Program-made: the position numbers and the translations under genes | Shown: positions 42,780-54,569 of the stretch, one piece after another | Layout: every line of letters starts with the position of its first letter | How positions within the stretch are numbered: position 1 is the stretch's first letter | Notes under the pieces: generated by a model | What the model was told of the DNA's origin: nothing | Database searches by the model: none | Seen by the model: only the letters and a program-made list of their open reading frames with translations | DNA from: Globodera rostochiensis | Taxonomy: Eukaryota > Nematoda > Chromadorea > Rhabditida > Heteroderidae | Length of the DNA stretch: 64,000 nucleotides | Direction: 5' to 3' | NCBI GenBank assembly: GCA_018350325.1 | Contig: JAEVLN010000003.1 | Coordinates: 4,416,745 to 4,480,744 of the forward strand

Positions 42780-44352
42780 TTTAATTTTTATTATAAATAT
42801 AAAATAATTTAGAGAATGATAAAAATAAAAATGAAATACCAAATAACGATAACAAATTTTACAACGAACCAAAATGTATGTGTGTGAATCATTGGATAAA
42901 GCAATGAGAAAAGCAAAAGTGATGATTTCCATTTATAAATTTTACAAAAAACAAAATGAATAATAATTATGAGAAAATGAACAAATAAAATATTTTTCCA
43001 TTTTACACAATATTTATTAGACATTCGCCGATAATAGACCCAATTATTTATTAATTATATATATATATATTTATAAGTTTATAAGTTTATAATATATATT
43101 TATAGGTTTATAATTTTATAATATATATTTATAGGTTTATAATTTTATAATATATATTTATAGGTTCACTTCCAAAAACATTGTATTGTATCGGCTTATT
43201 TGCCCGACACGGACCGGATGCCTGTATTGAACGCGGACACTGGTGTTAAGTGTGTTTTTATTGGATTTAGGGGCGTAGACTACGATTCTAACATCCATTT
43301 CTGCCGATTTTAAACCGAATTCGAACGATTTTTAAAAAATTTTATTTCACAAAAATCCATTTTGGTCTCAATGAATTCGATTATTACTTTCGTTGTAGAT
43401 TGTGCTTTTTGAATAATTTTGAGGCCAAACTCGCTCCCGGCCCGAATCCCACCCAAGCCAAAACGTCTCGAATCCCCTGCACGTCATAGGCTAAGCCTAA
43501 GCTAGGCCTAAGCTTAGGATTAGGCTTAGCTCTAAGCCTAACAAACCCCAAGCCAGGGTGGCTTAGGCCAAGCTTAGCAGAATCGGCAATCGTGGTTTTT
43601 TTGGAAAAATTTGATTTCTGACCAAATGTTCAAATTCTGGTCCGTGGTTCGGTTTAGTTGTAACAGAGGCAGAACCGGATTCTTCGACCCCCGAAAACCT
43701 CCAGAAACATGTTTTGCATAACTTTTAATAATCACTGACGCATTTTCCGGGAGCCAAGAAACAAATTAGAAACGTATATTAACAGGATTTGTTGGAAAAA
43801 TGCTTCAAAATTACAACTAATTCTGATAATCGGAGAAGAGATTAGAAATTTGGGGGGTTTTTATTTTAGCTCCAGAAAGTTATTTATCCTTTTTTACCCA
43901 GTAGAAAAAGTCTTTCAGTTTCGCCCAACTCTTCAGCAGAAGCGGCCCCAACTACAACAACAAATTGACGTCATGTAGCCGCGGTCAAATTAATGGCCAA
44001 TAACAACAACAGAAACAATGACAATAACAACAAATGCAATCAGAGAGAGAGAGAGCAGTGCAAAAAGTGTGGCTAAATGCTTAAATAATTTAAATGCTTA
44101 AATAATTTAATCCATTTCTGTGTGTACATATGTAATATTGTTAATGCCTTATTTCAAAATTCATCTTTGTTTAGACGCAACCAATTTCGCGCTTTTGTCT
44201 TTCAATTGTAAAATTAGAGATTGGCTCTAAATGTTAAATCATTAGGAAATTGAATAGAAAAGAATGGGTACATTCATTCGGTAATACGGTAGGCCAAAAT
44301 CGGGTTTTTGTTTATTTTTCTTAATAAGATTCATATAATAAAGTCTTTCGTC
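42780..44352. other. intergenic, AT tandem repeat and telomere-like words
   Basis: An imperfect 30-bp AT-rich tandem repeat (TTTATAGGTTTATAATTTTATAA type) lies at about 43,055-43,165. A repeat with GGGGCGTAGACTACGATTCT follows at 43,270. AGGCCTAAGCTTAGG words occur at 43,485-43,585, and a GA-run at 44,045. No gene is seen. Confidence 0.6.
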
Positions 44353-47042
44353 ATGTCAAATTCAAGTTCTTCGAATAGTCGTAGGAAGCGTTTGCTGAAC
44401 ACGGGCAATGGTGCGGACGTTCACTTTTTGGTTGGCGAAGGAGACGAAAAAGAGGCGAGTTCATTTAAGTTAAGGGCTTCTCGAGCTTTTTGAATTTGAA
44501 GCTTTTGCCTGCGCATAAAGCACTTTTGGGCACGGCCTCCGATGTGTTCGAGGCAATGTTCCGTTTTGACGCGCAAAATGCACCCGCCGCCGCCGCTGCC
44601 GCTGGGACCGGTGCGCAAATTTTGTCATTCATTGAAATTTGAAAATAAAATTTTAGTCCCTTCGGAAGTGATTGAGCCCGTCGAGGTGCCCGACGTGGAG
44701 GTGGGAGCGTTCAAGGCGATATTAGCCTTCATTTATGCGGACGATTTGCGTGCACTGAACGGGGACAATGCGATCGCTGTGCTTTACGCGGGTCTAATAA
44801 TAATGAACTCTCCAATCAAATTTTTAAAAAATTTACAAATTTAAGCCAAAAAATATGATGTGGCCGGATTGGTCAAATTCTTGTGTGAACTTTTCCATAG
44901 GGAAGCTGAGCAATGTTTTTGTCGCATTTGACCGGGCTCGCTTCCTTGGAGAAGAGGTGGGGCAAATTCCTCTATTTTAATCCTAAAAATAAATATCATG
45001 GCTCATTACATTTCCGATCGATTTAAAAAAATAGTCCTCTAACATCTTGCGGGAATGTTAGGCCAATTTCAAGTGTTCCAAGGGAGGTTTGGTGCTTGGG
45101 GAAGGGCTCTCTAGCCGGGAATCGTCCATTTGGCCTCACGGTTGGGCGGCCGTTATAAAAGGATCAAATCAATGACATTTATTGAATACTTTAATCCAAA
45201 AAAATGTTTGTGTTGAATAATTCGGGAAATGTATGGAGGGGAGGCTTGTAATTTTTTTTGTTGTTATCATTGAATTAGATGCATTTTGGTCGTGATGCTT
45301 ACATATTCATACTTACGTGGCTGTAGCCCCTTCTCCTCTACCAAATTCCTTGACTGACTATGTCCAGAATTAGTAGGATAAAGATACACTGCTCTTAAGG
45401 CTCCCGTTGGTCCTGTTTAATTCAAGAAAAGACCCGAGAGTCTTGAAATCCTTTGCGCCAATCCGCTCGATATGAAATATTTACATATTTATACATTTAA
45501 TTTAACATATTTTGGGACTTCTCTCGCCGTTGTTTGGCTTATATCGATAAGAAGGCGGACACTTTGCTTCTCTCAAAAGCGTTTTTGCAAATGGACCAAA
45601 AATTGTTGTGTGAGATATTGGGCCGTGACGAATTGATGATCAGCGAAGAACTTACAATTTGGAATTCCGTAAATTAGCAAAAAGTTTTAAGTATTTTATA
45701 ATATTAAAAAATAGCTTTTTGGAATTTATAATTAAACTATTCAAATCAAATCACTAAAATTTGGTCAACTTATTTAAATGAATTTAAAGGATTAAAATTT
45801 CTTTTATTAAATAAGGCACTTCGCTGGGCGGACGAAAAATGCCGTCAAAATGGGGAAGTGCCATCGGCGGAGAATAGACGCGCAATGCTCGGCCCGGCAC
45901 TCTTCAAAATTCGTTTCCCACTCATCTCACAAGAGGACTTTTTAGATAATATTGGTTGGATTGACACTTTTTAATTTGTAAAATTCTTTTTTTAATATCC
46001 AAATATTGACGGTAAATAAATTGAGTTGAATCCCCAATTTTGACAGTTCCATCCGGAGAGTTGACGAGTGACGAGCTGGTCGGCATTTTGCTTTACTACG
46101 CGCATCCGGACCGCGTTCTGCCCGAGCGGTATCCGCTGCAATTCCCAACCGAGCGACGATCGCTGGCCAAATCGGACGAAGATGGTGGGGACTAATTTAT
46201 TGTAGAAGTTAAGCTAATCGAAACGCACTCAGATCCGTACAAAGCCAAAGGCCAGATTATGCTGAAAATCGAAAAAGTGTCTGAATTTGCGCGAGAGGAT
46301 GATGAGAACAGCCGCCGATTCAGCAAGGCCGTGTACATTAGGGGCCTTCCTTGGAACATATTGGCAAAAAGAGCTGGTTTTGCAGAAAAACAATTGAACT
46401 TTTACCTTGAATGCAACACAGGAAACAGAGGTGGGCACCAGGGATAATAACCTAATAACAGGATTCCAAAAATAAAGTCCGGGATCTGGCAACATTTTGA
46501 ATCTTAAATTTGAATTTTCAAATTTTCTGACATTTTTCGCCCTCCTAAAGACCGAAAATTTAATCGTTAATATTTTAAAATGGGAAATGTCAAAGCGAAT
46601 TTAGTCCCTTCCCAAACGTAAAATTGGGCAAAAATCTGTGGTTTTGGACAAATTTTTTGAACAAAGGAAATCCGGTTATATTTCTGGTGGGCACCGAACC
46701 GTATTCAGCGGCGTGCAATTATTTTAAAATGGCATTTATATTATGAAGATTGCAACTGGAGCTGTGCCGCTTCGGCAACTCTGCGAATTGTTTCACAAAA
46801 GGAGGCAAAAACGGACCACCCTCGGGCGATCAAATACGTCTTTCACTCGAAGGAGAACGGATGGGGATTCGACCATTTTGTGTCATTTGAGGTTATATGA
46901 TCGAAATGCCATACCCCGACCATAACAAAAAATAATAATTTAGAAATTGATGGAGCCGAACAACGGATGGTACGACGCGACGAACGACACGGCCATTTTG
47001 GCTGCCGATGTAACTGCGGACGAACCTACCGGAGTCGAGTGA
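44353..47042 (+). CDS. BTB-BACK-MATH protein gene, possibly disabled
   Basis: CUL3-adaptor architecture. Exons: 44353-44454, 44502-44610, 44657-44791, 44846-44956, about 45,514-45,669, 45816-45954, 46047-46184, 46233-46430, 46747-46891 and 46944-47042. [126 protein letters not shown]. The first intron starts GC (GAG|GCGAGT), and nearly all later junctions are in phase. Two defects: an extra T at about 44,878 breaks the frame between LVK and [13 protein letters not shown], and the acceptor before the BACK exon reads TTTGG where TTTAG is expected. Either a recent pseudogene or sequence errors. Confidence 0.8.
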
Positions 47043-47049
47043 TACGTCG

Positions 47050-47640
47050 TAAAAAGAAAGTAAATCTTGCGCATCAGATTCAATCCATTCGCCTAACAAT
47101 TTATTGTTATTTGCCAATGTTTGGCTTTTTAACAAATTTGCAGTTTCCATTTGCTTCCTTCTGATTAAGCTTGACAATCGTTTATCAGTCTTTGATTGGC
47201 GATTTTTCATTTTGGATCATGCGCGATTCCGTCGATCTCTCGAGTAAAATGGAAAATTGTGTTAAAATCAAGGGTGGGTATTTGGAAAGAAAATTGGTCA
47301 GGATTTTTTAAATTTACAAAACACCCTCTATGGTTTTTTAAACATTTCGGGGGTGGGGCCAGGGTGGCCACGACCCCTCCATTTTAAAAAAGCAACAAAA
47401 AGGCCAGATTCGGATTCTACGCCCGAATACTCTTAAAACACCCGTTAAATGTACCTTGAAAAAATTGTATTTTTTTCGAAAAAAAATCGGTCCTAAAGAA
47501 GGTAAATATGGATCTAAGCTCCCAGACTCAAATCACTCGAAACCACTTATTTCCATTTTTGGCAAATTTTAAACCGTTCAAAACCCGGTTTAAAGGCGGA
47601 GCGACAAAAAATTTTTGATTTTTCAACCTAAGAATTGATG
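47050..47640. other. intergenic repeats
   Basis: Contains the inverse of the GGGGCGTAGAATCCGAATCTG repeat (47,400-47,450) and AAACCGG words near 47,570-47,595. No gene is seen. Confidence 0.55.
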
Positions 47641-48850
47641 GATATGCCCGGGACCAAACTGATCAGTGATGGGCCAAATTCAATTCGATTAATTTGAATA
47701 AAAGGCTTAATAATTCACAATTCAGAAGTGTACCTATTTAAAAAGTCAGAGAATAAAACTATTCTTTTGTGCAATTAACGGAAAAAATTTCAAATACTCA
47801 TGCCGACTTCCGGAATCGGGCTAAAATCCGGCGTTGGTGTTATTTAAAAAAAAGCCGGGGTTTCCTTAATTTAAAATTTTCAGCCGATTAAAAGCGCTTT
47901 AAATTCTCAATTTTAATTTCGTATTGACGTAAAAAGAGTGAATCAAATAACATATTCTCAGACAATTCTTACCCTAAAAGGGCACCCCTTTGGTTTTACA
48001 AAATTCGAAAAAGATTTTAAGCCGTGAAAGGCTGTCCAAAAATTGCACAGGGCACCGCTTTCGCAGGCCAAGGCGGGTAATTGGTAAAAGTTTTCAATCA
48101 GCAATAACAGCAGCTCGGCTAAGCCTCATTGCTCGCTGTATTGCCCGAGCGCAAGGCTAAAGAAAAGGGGAAAAAGGGGACATTAAGTGAAAATTGCTTT
48201 GATTATTTTCGATGGGGTGTAAACAGCAGAAGGAAGACACTGAGCACAACACAGCAACAATACGCACGCTCTTTTTCTCTGTTAACACATAAAACATTAT
48301 TCTGTTTCTCTCACTCACTCTGTCAGTCTGCATGCGGGCGTGCGAGGACGCACGCAGCAAATGGAAAGGATTTCCCCTCATTTCTTTAATGGGAGTTCAG
48401 AGAAAAAAATATTAGGCAGTGAAGGCGAAAGAGGCTATACAAAAAGAGAAAGACAACGAATTTTTGCTCTCCTTTCTTCCCCTTTTGCAACCCATAAACA
48501 TTTTTCTCAAATTCTTTTACAAATACCCCCAAACTCCCCGCGATGTTTATCCCTGGTCCCTCTGTATTCGGACGATGAAATCTTTCGCCTTTTACTAAAG
48601 GTTTCCGTGCAGGGGGACGCTTATGGGTTTACCCTAATTTTTGGAAGCGCCTTCTCCAGGGAGGGCGCGCAAAATCTGAAATCCGGATAATTCTGCGCTG
48701 CTCGTTTCGACACGATCAGTCAATCAATAAATTAATCATTAAGAAAGAAAATCAAACAAAATTGATATTATTCAGTGTATGTTGAACCTTTGATCAAGCG
48801 AAAGCTAATAGATTCGTCTTTTCTCAAAGAAGGCTTAGCTTAAAACGTGT
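47640..48850 (+). repeat. dispersed repeat, 1.2 kb (inverse partner 61720-63115)
   Basis: Starts near GATATGCCCGGGACCAA and ends in TTTGATCAAGCGAAAGCTAAT. The whole block recurs in inverse order at 61720-63115, and its middle recurs at 28150-28620. Short shared open frames exist but no recognisable transposase. Confidence 0.85.
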
Positions 48851-49139
48851 GAGAATTGTCATTTCTCGTGCCAGTTTGGTTTTTGAAGGACTTTTGGTCA
48901 AACTGAGTGGCCATAACTTTCTTCATAGTGGTTTCCGGCACAAGATTCGTGCTCAGCTCGATGATAGGAATCGATTGGTATATGAATTGACCGGTTTCGT
49001 TCCAGGACCGTATAAGGTAGAAATACCAAATAAACGCTAAATTTTAACCTTCATATTTTAATTAAAACGAAAATACAAGAAAATAATTTTCGATTAAATA
49101 CATTCAAAGTTATATCAAAAATCGTTTGATTTCCTCTCA

Positions 49140-51995
49140 TTATTCGCCCATGAAAACCCCGCTGAACATGACGTGCTTTTGGCTGTAGATGAGGAAAAAG
49201 GCGAACGGATGGTCGGCTCGAAAGGTTGGGGGCGGTGGCGGAATCCATCCGCTGCTACCTGGTAGGAAAAACACGGCTGTCGCCGCGGCCGCTTCTGTGC
49301 CATTCTCGTCGATCTTCGAATTTTGCCAAAAATAAATGTTTGGCGGCATTAATTTGAAATAAAATATTTAAAATTCTCAGAAGAATGAATTAATTACGCA
49401 CCGAAATCATCGCTTTTTGAATAACTTTGCTGATGTAGACTGGCAATGGGTTGCTTATGCCGGAAAAATCGGCATTCTCTGAGTCAAATGCGCTTTTAAT
49501 GCCAAGCGAAGGCAGCACATCTTTCAATTGGTGAGACGACTCAATTTTGAATTTTGGCAAAATGACCTAAAAAGATCATAACGAATATTATTGTACAAAA
49601 TTCCTCAAAAATATTGTTAAAAAAATTAGTTCGCTTTGCAATTTGTCAGAAAATTACTACCCGGCGGCAACACTTGATTTTGTCTTTATTTTGGAAAATA
49701 AATTAAACACTCATTTCATATTTGCAAGAGTTGACATTTTTATAAAAGTTACTTTTGGTTAGGCTTAGTGGATGCAATTAAAAATTCTCTTACCTATTTG
49801 GGTAAATGCAATTAATTTATAACTTTTTAATTTAATTTAATTTCTCTTAATTAACTTTCAATTATTGCTAAAGTTTCCACCTTGACTTTGGTAGTTGCAG
49901 ACTTTTGAGCCAATTCCATCAATTTGGCCCCTTTCAATTCGTTCAACAAAGCCTTCAGGCCGTCGTTAGCATTTGGCAAAAGGATGAAAAGGTTCGCTTT
50001 CTCGCCGACATATGCCATTCCGAGCATTTTGAACTAAATTTTGAATCATTTTAATGGGGAAATTCCGTCACTTTTTAGTTGTTGAGTAGCTTAAGTTAGT
50101 CTGAAAAGCACTCAAAATCACTTTTAAATGCTTTTAATTGAGATTTTTATTTTATTTTACTTTGTTTTCCACGACGTAAATGAATTCGTCTCGCGTTTGC
50201 ATCATGTCCAACTGAATATTTAATTTATGCAATTTTTTCAATAAGAAAATTCTAATAAATTCCAACAAATTCAATTGGTTAAATGTCTTTTTACAAGTAA
50301 ATATTTCATTAAAATACTTTGCTTTCTTGGCCATTGGTTAAGAAAAATGTGAGCTTTTCCTTCGTTCGATGACTAAATGGTCGAAGCCAATTTGCTTTAA
50401 AATAAATTGCATTGACGAGAACCAACCTAAAAAATTTATTAAGTAAAATTCAGGTTAAATAAAGTTCAGACTTGAGGACCGATCGAGATTTCGATCGAGA
50501 ATATTGTAATATCACAAAAACAAATTATACGATCGAGATTCGTCGTGTCGAGATTTACCGAATCGAGAATCTCGATCGGTCCGATCTTTAGTTGAAAGTA
50601 AACTTTGTGTCAGAATCGAAATCGTCTGATTTGACCAAATCTTTGATTTTTCCATTCGTCGAATTCTCAACAAAGGCATTAATTTTCTGCAAATTGGAAA
50701 TAATAGTAAAATATTCAAAATAAACATTAAAAATAGCCCAAATTCACTAAAAGTAGCAAAATAAAGGGTGTATAATTATATTAGAAAAATAATTTTTCTT
50801 TATTAATTTCACAAAAAAACTCAAAAGACTAAAAACCCGGGGGCCACAAATTTAATTTTTGCCTCGGCCGCTGCGGCATTTTGCTCAAAATCGATGGACT
50901 CGAAGTTGCCCCCATAATGCGTGTTGATGACCGATTTGAACTCGTCCAAAACGTTGAGAGTGTTCGCCAAATATATTCTGTTGGCAATTCTCAGCTTAAA
51001 CTCTGGAGGGGGTCCGTCGAATCGGAAATTGTTCCCTTTTTTTGACACTTTATCAGTTTGATTGGACGCAATTTCTTGAAGAAATTTGCCGAAATTGATG
51101 TGCAAGGTTGAATCAGAAGAATCTGACAAATATTTATGGATCGTCAACAACATGAATTAGATAATCTCTTCAAATATATATTCAGATTAAAAATAATGAA
51201 AGCCAATATATTAAGCAGACATTAATTGCGTAATTGCCAAATTTAAATCGTAAAATACCACCGGCCAACACTTTGCCAAATTCAGCCGCAGTTTGCCCGC
51301 GTGCACCGGCGTACGCCAATGCCAGGGCAATGGCTGCCGAAAGAGGCGATAGTACCGTATTCTTTGTCCGAGTCCCCTTCGTTGGGGTACGGTAGACCGC
51401 CTTCAGTAAGTCCACGGAGAACTCCGCTTGTCCAACAGCTACAAAACGACACAAATGTTTAAATAAACCGCAAAAATTTAAATTTTAAGATTAAATTAAG
51501 AGTTCTAATTACACTTACGATTCAGTTCAAGATTCGGGGAACGATTCAGGTCAAGATCTTGTGTTTTATACTGAAATTTATCACTTTTTTATTTGATTAA
51601 AATGTTGTCTCAGAAAGTTTTACCGTAGACGCACAGTACTCCTCGCCCGGGTTGACGCCGTTACTCGCCTTTGTGAACGAAGCGCCCTCAATGGCACGGC
51701 ACAATTCTTCGGCGTTAAATTCTGAAAAGTTCCCAACTTTTTTTTATTACTTGGGTCGTCCCCGAACCCCAAGATTGGGTCGTCCCCGACCCCGATATGG
51801 CCAACCCCCACCCCCCCCCCCCCCCCAACTTTCCCGTCTCCGAAGGGTCGGGAAGAAACCTTTTCTAAACCCACCGGAAGCTGTTGGAAAAGGATGAACC
51901 AATGACTGTTGATTTGCATCACACCCGCCGTTGAATTCGATGCCGAAGACTTGCAGAACAGTAATTATAAGAGTCAAGTTGAAGTGCAATGACAT
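49140..51995 (-). CDS. secreted serpin, copy 2
   Basis: Serine-protease-inhibitor fold with a signal peptide (MSLHFNLTLIITVLQVFG, ATG at 51995) and a short N-terminal extension (CRAIEGASFTKASNGVN, EEYC). Body exons: helix A at about 51,270-51,440; LRIANRIYLANTLNVLDEFK at 50,860-51,130; KINAFVENSTNGKIKDLVKS at about 50,600-50,695; LVLVNAIYFKANWLRPFS at about 50,320-50,430; DMMQTRDEFIYVVENKV at 50,150; FKMLGMAYVGEKANLFILLP at 49,860-50,035; LPKFKIESSHQLKDVL at 49,400-49,570; and the loop exon ending FMGE, with stop at 49140-49142. The hinge GTEAAAATAV is of the inhibitory type. Counting from it puts P1 near Gly in FFLPGSS, but this is only a count. A CGATCGAGA-word repeat sits between two core exons. 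It differs from copy 1 in the loop (PPPPTFRADHPFAFFLIYS). Confidence 0.8.
50478..50595. repeat. CGATCGAGA-word repeat in serpin intron
   Basis: Ends GGACCGATCGAGAT and ATCTCGATCGGTCC, interior all TCGAGAT/ATCTCGA words. It starts a few bases after the NGKIKDLV exon of serpin copy 2. Confidence 0.6.
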
Positions 51996-52159
51996 TTTGG
52001 GGAGTGGCCCTGCAGAAAGTACATTAATTAATTAATTATATTATCAATCTCGGGATCCGCGGGCTTTCAACCCCTAACAAAATGGTTCCGTTTAAATAAG
52101 TGGAAGTGCTAGCTCCATACATTTTTTTTGTTAATCGTTTACAAATGATAAAATATGCT

Positions 52160-53135
52160 AATAGCAGGATATGATGGTAAGCGATGTAAATTAGAGCCAA
52201 CACTAAAACGGAAGATGCCCTTAAACAACGCTGGCGCCCAGTTGACCCCAATCGGGGCGAAGAACCCGGGCCCCGGGGGCTCCTCTGGCCACCAGTCCCA
52301 ACTCTCCACAGTCCACTGGAGTCCCCGTCAATCGTAAATGAACAGCAGCCGCGAAGCAGAAGTGAATGGGGGGAGGGGACGCCCCTCTCCGCCAATGGGG
52401 CAAAGTTCATCGCTTCCGAGAAGGAGAGCCCGATAAATTTTGGAATTTTTGTTCAGAATTTCACCAAAATTTTCGCAAAAGTTGGACTTTGGACTTTTCA
52501 GTGCTGCCCCGGCAATGCAATCGATTGAATTTCAGTGTTTCTCGGAAATGCCTCCGGTGACAATTGATTGGTCAGTGTTTCTCGGAAATGCCCCCGGCAA
52601 TGCAATCGATTGAATTTCAGTGTTTCTCGGAAATGCCTCCGGTGACAATTGATTGGTCAGTGTTTCTCGGAAATGCCCCCGGCGACAATTGATTGGTCAG
52701 TGTTTCTCGGAAATGCCCCCGGCGACAATTGATTGGTCAGTGTTTCTCGGAAATGCCCCCGGCGACAATTGATTGGTCAGTGTTTCTCGGAAATGCCCCC
52801 GGCGACAATTGATTGGTCAGTGTTTCTCGGAAATGCCCCCGGCGAAAATTGATTGGTCAGTGTTTCTCGGAAATGCCCCCGGCGAAAATTGCTTGGTCAG
52901 TGTTTTTCGGAAAAGCCTCCGGTGACAATTGATTGGTCAGCAACGCTCCCTCAACCAATCCACCTCTGAAAGTAGTCAGCCACTTTGAGGAGGGCAAGCA
53001 CATTTTGAGCTAAAAAGCGTCAGCGGAGTTTGTTTGCCAGGAATTGGAATCCGATGGTTCAGTCAAAATACGAAGAATTCGGAAGGATTGGAGTGTGAAG
53101 GCCTTGATAGAAATAGCCTCCAACTAGCCTTTAAG
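52160..53135 (+). other. possible remnant coding region around a minisatellite
   Basis: A GC-richer open stretch at 52,215-52,520 (LKQRWRPVDPNRGEEPGPRG, then SEWGEGTPLSANGAKFIAS) leads into the 40-bp minisatellite. After it another open stretch reads FVCQELESDGSVKIRRIRK, DWSVKALIEIASN, stop. Stops and the non-triplet repeat break any single frame. Not recognised. Confidence 0.35.
52500..52945. repeat. 40-bp minisatellite, about 11 units
   Basis: Unit GGTCAGTGTTTCTCGGAAAT plus GCCCCCGGCGACAATTGATT. The first units are a variant with CAATGCAATCGATTGAATT. Later units are almost identical; the last two diverge. Confidence 0.9.
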
Positions 53136-53278
53136 AAACCCATGAACTGCTCCATGTTGTATGCCGAGGCCGTTCAAATTGAGTGACCGCTGCTGCTTCT
53201 CCCTCATCTCATCTTAAAAATATTGTCAGTTTCGTGATCAGCACCCTTAAAAACCCGATATACCTATGATGTTTTCAG

Positions 53279-53808
53279 TAGAGATCGGACGGTACGGGAA
53301 AGTACCGACACTTTTTCGATACTATTCGGTACCGCTACTTTTTCGGTACTTTACCGAAAAGTGCCGACCGAACAAAATTTGAGTACCGAAAAAAGTACCG
53401 AATGGAAAAATTAGTAATATATTCGAGTTTTTCGATCTTTACCACTAATATCACGTGACTCAATGGTAAAACTGTGAACCTATCTCGAGAAGACTCGGAA
53501 TTAGATTTCAAAAATGTCCGGAAAATTTTGAATTGTTTGATTTTTAATTTTTAAAAAAATTATTTTCGCCCTTCCGCGATGCATTTTTTGGGCCATTTGC
53601 TTAACAAACAGGTCGAAATGCTAATTTCTTGAACCGCAATCGACCAATACTCAATTATAAATATTAATAAAGCCAAGATTTCAAAATAACGATTTTTTGT
53701 TGAAAAGTTAATATAAGACCGAAAAAGCACCGACAATTTTTTTTTGGTACTGGTACTTTTTCGGTACTTTACCGAAAAGTACCGACCGAATCTTCTGGCC
53801 GGGCTCTA
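53279..53808. mobile_element. hAT-like element of GGTACCGAAAAGTACCG words, 8-bp duplication
   Basis: Left end TAGAGATCGG, right end CCGGGCTCTA. A perfect 8-bp direct repeat GTTTTCAG lies at 53271-53278 and 53809-53816. Both terminal thirds are iterations of GGTACTTT, AAAGTACCG and CGGTACCG; the centre is AT-rich and unrelated. It has no coding frame. Confidence 0.85.
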
Positions 53809-53819
53809 GTTTTCAGCAA

Positions 53820-54565
53820 ATTTGGGGAGGGGGTCGCAAAATCCGAAAGTCCCCACTTTTTTAAAATTCACCATACACATTTTTTCAAAATCTCCAAACT
53901 CTTTTCAAATTTTTGTAGGAGTAAGAAGGAGCATTAGAAGCTTTTCTAGTCATGAAATATACCTAACCGGTAGGAGCCTGTGTTACAAGATTTCGAAAAT
54001 CGAAAGAAAATTCAATGATGGAGGGGGGGGGGGGGATATAGTGTCTGACCATACTTTTCATTATTTAAACAACGAATTTCATAAATTATCGAAACGATTT
54101 CTTGTTTATCTATTTTCTCTAACCACAGGCTATGCCCGCCATTTGGCATAGGTGCGCCACACTATTTTCCTTTTTTCTCGCACTCTTTTTCCTTCAGGAC
54201 TAACGTTTCTTATAATGAGGCCATTGACGAATCTCTTTTTCGTTAAACGGCCACTTTTCCTTTCTTCTCGCCACTAATTGATTGTCATTAAATCCTGAAG
54301 GAAAAAGAGGGCGGAAAAAGGGAAAATAGTGTAGCGTTTACATGTCTGGCTGTTGGAATATATAGGGAGTTTGGTTTGTATGGCGCTTATATTCAAAAAA
54401 TGTTGTGATTTATTGACGCGTATATTCAAAAGTTGTGATTTAAAGGGACCGTGTGGCTTTCATAGCTACAAATTCCCACATGTGACGGGGTCTAGCCAAC
54501 ATTATTCGCAAGGTTTGCAAGATTTAAAAAATATAATATTAATTTGAATTAAATTTGAGTTTCAT
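53820..54565. other. intergenic, nothing recognised
   Basis: A G-run lies at about 54,024, and a short inverted repeat at 54,165-54,335 (GCGCCACACTATTTTCC and its complement, with a CTTTTTCCTTCAGGA pair inside). No gene is seen. Confidence 0.5.
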
Positions 54566-54569
54566 TGCC

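Noticed and set aside
43055..43165. AT-rich tandem as a replication origin
   Set aside because: Only base composition supports it; nematode origins have no known sequence signature of this kind.
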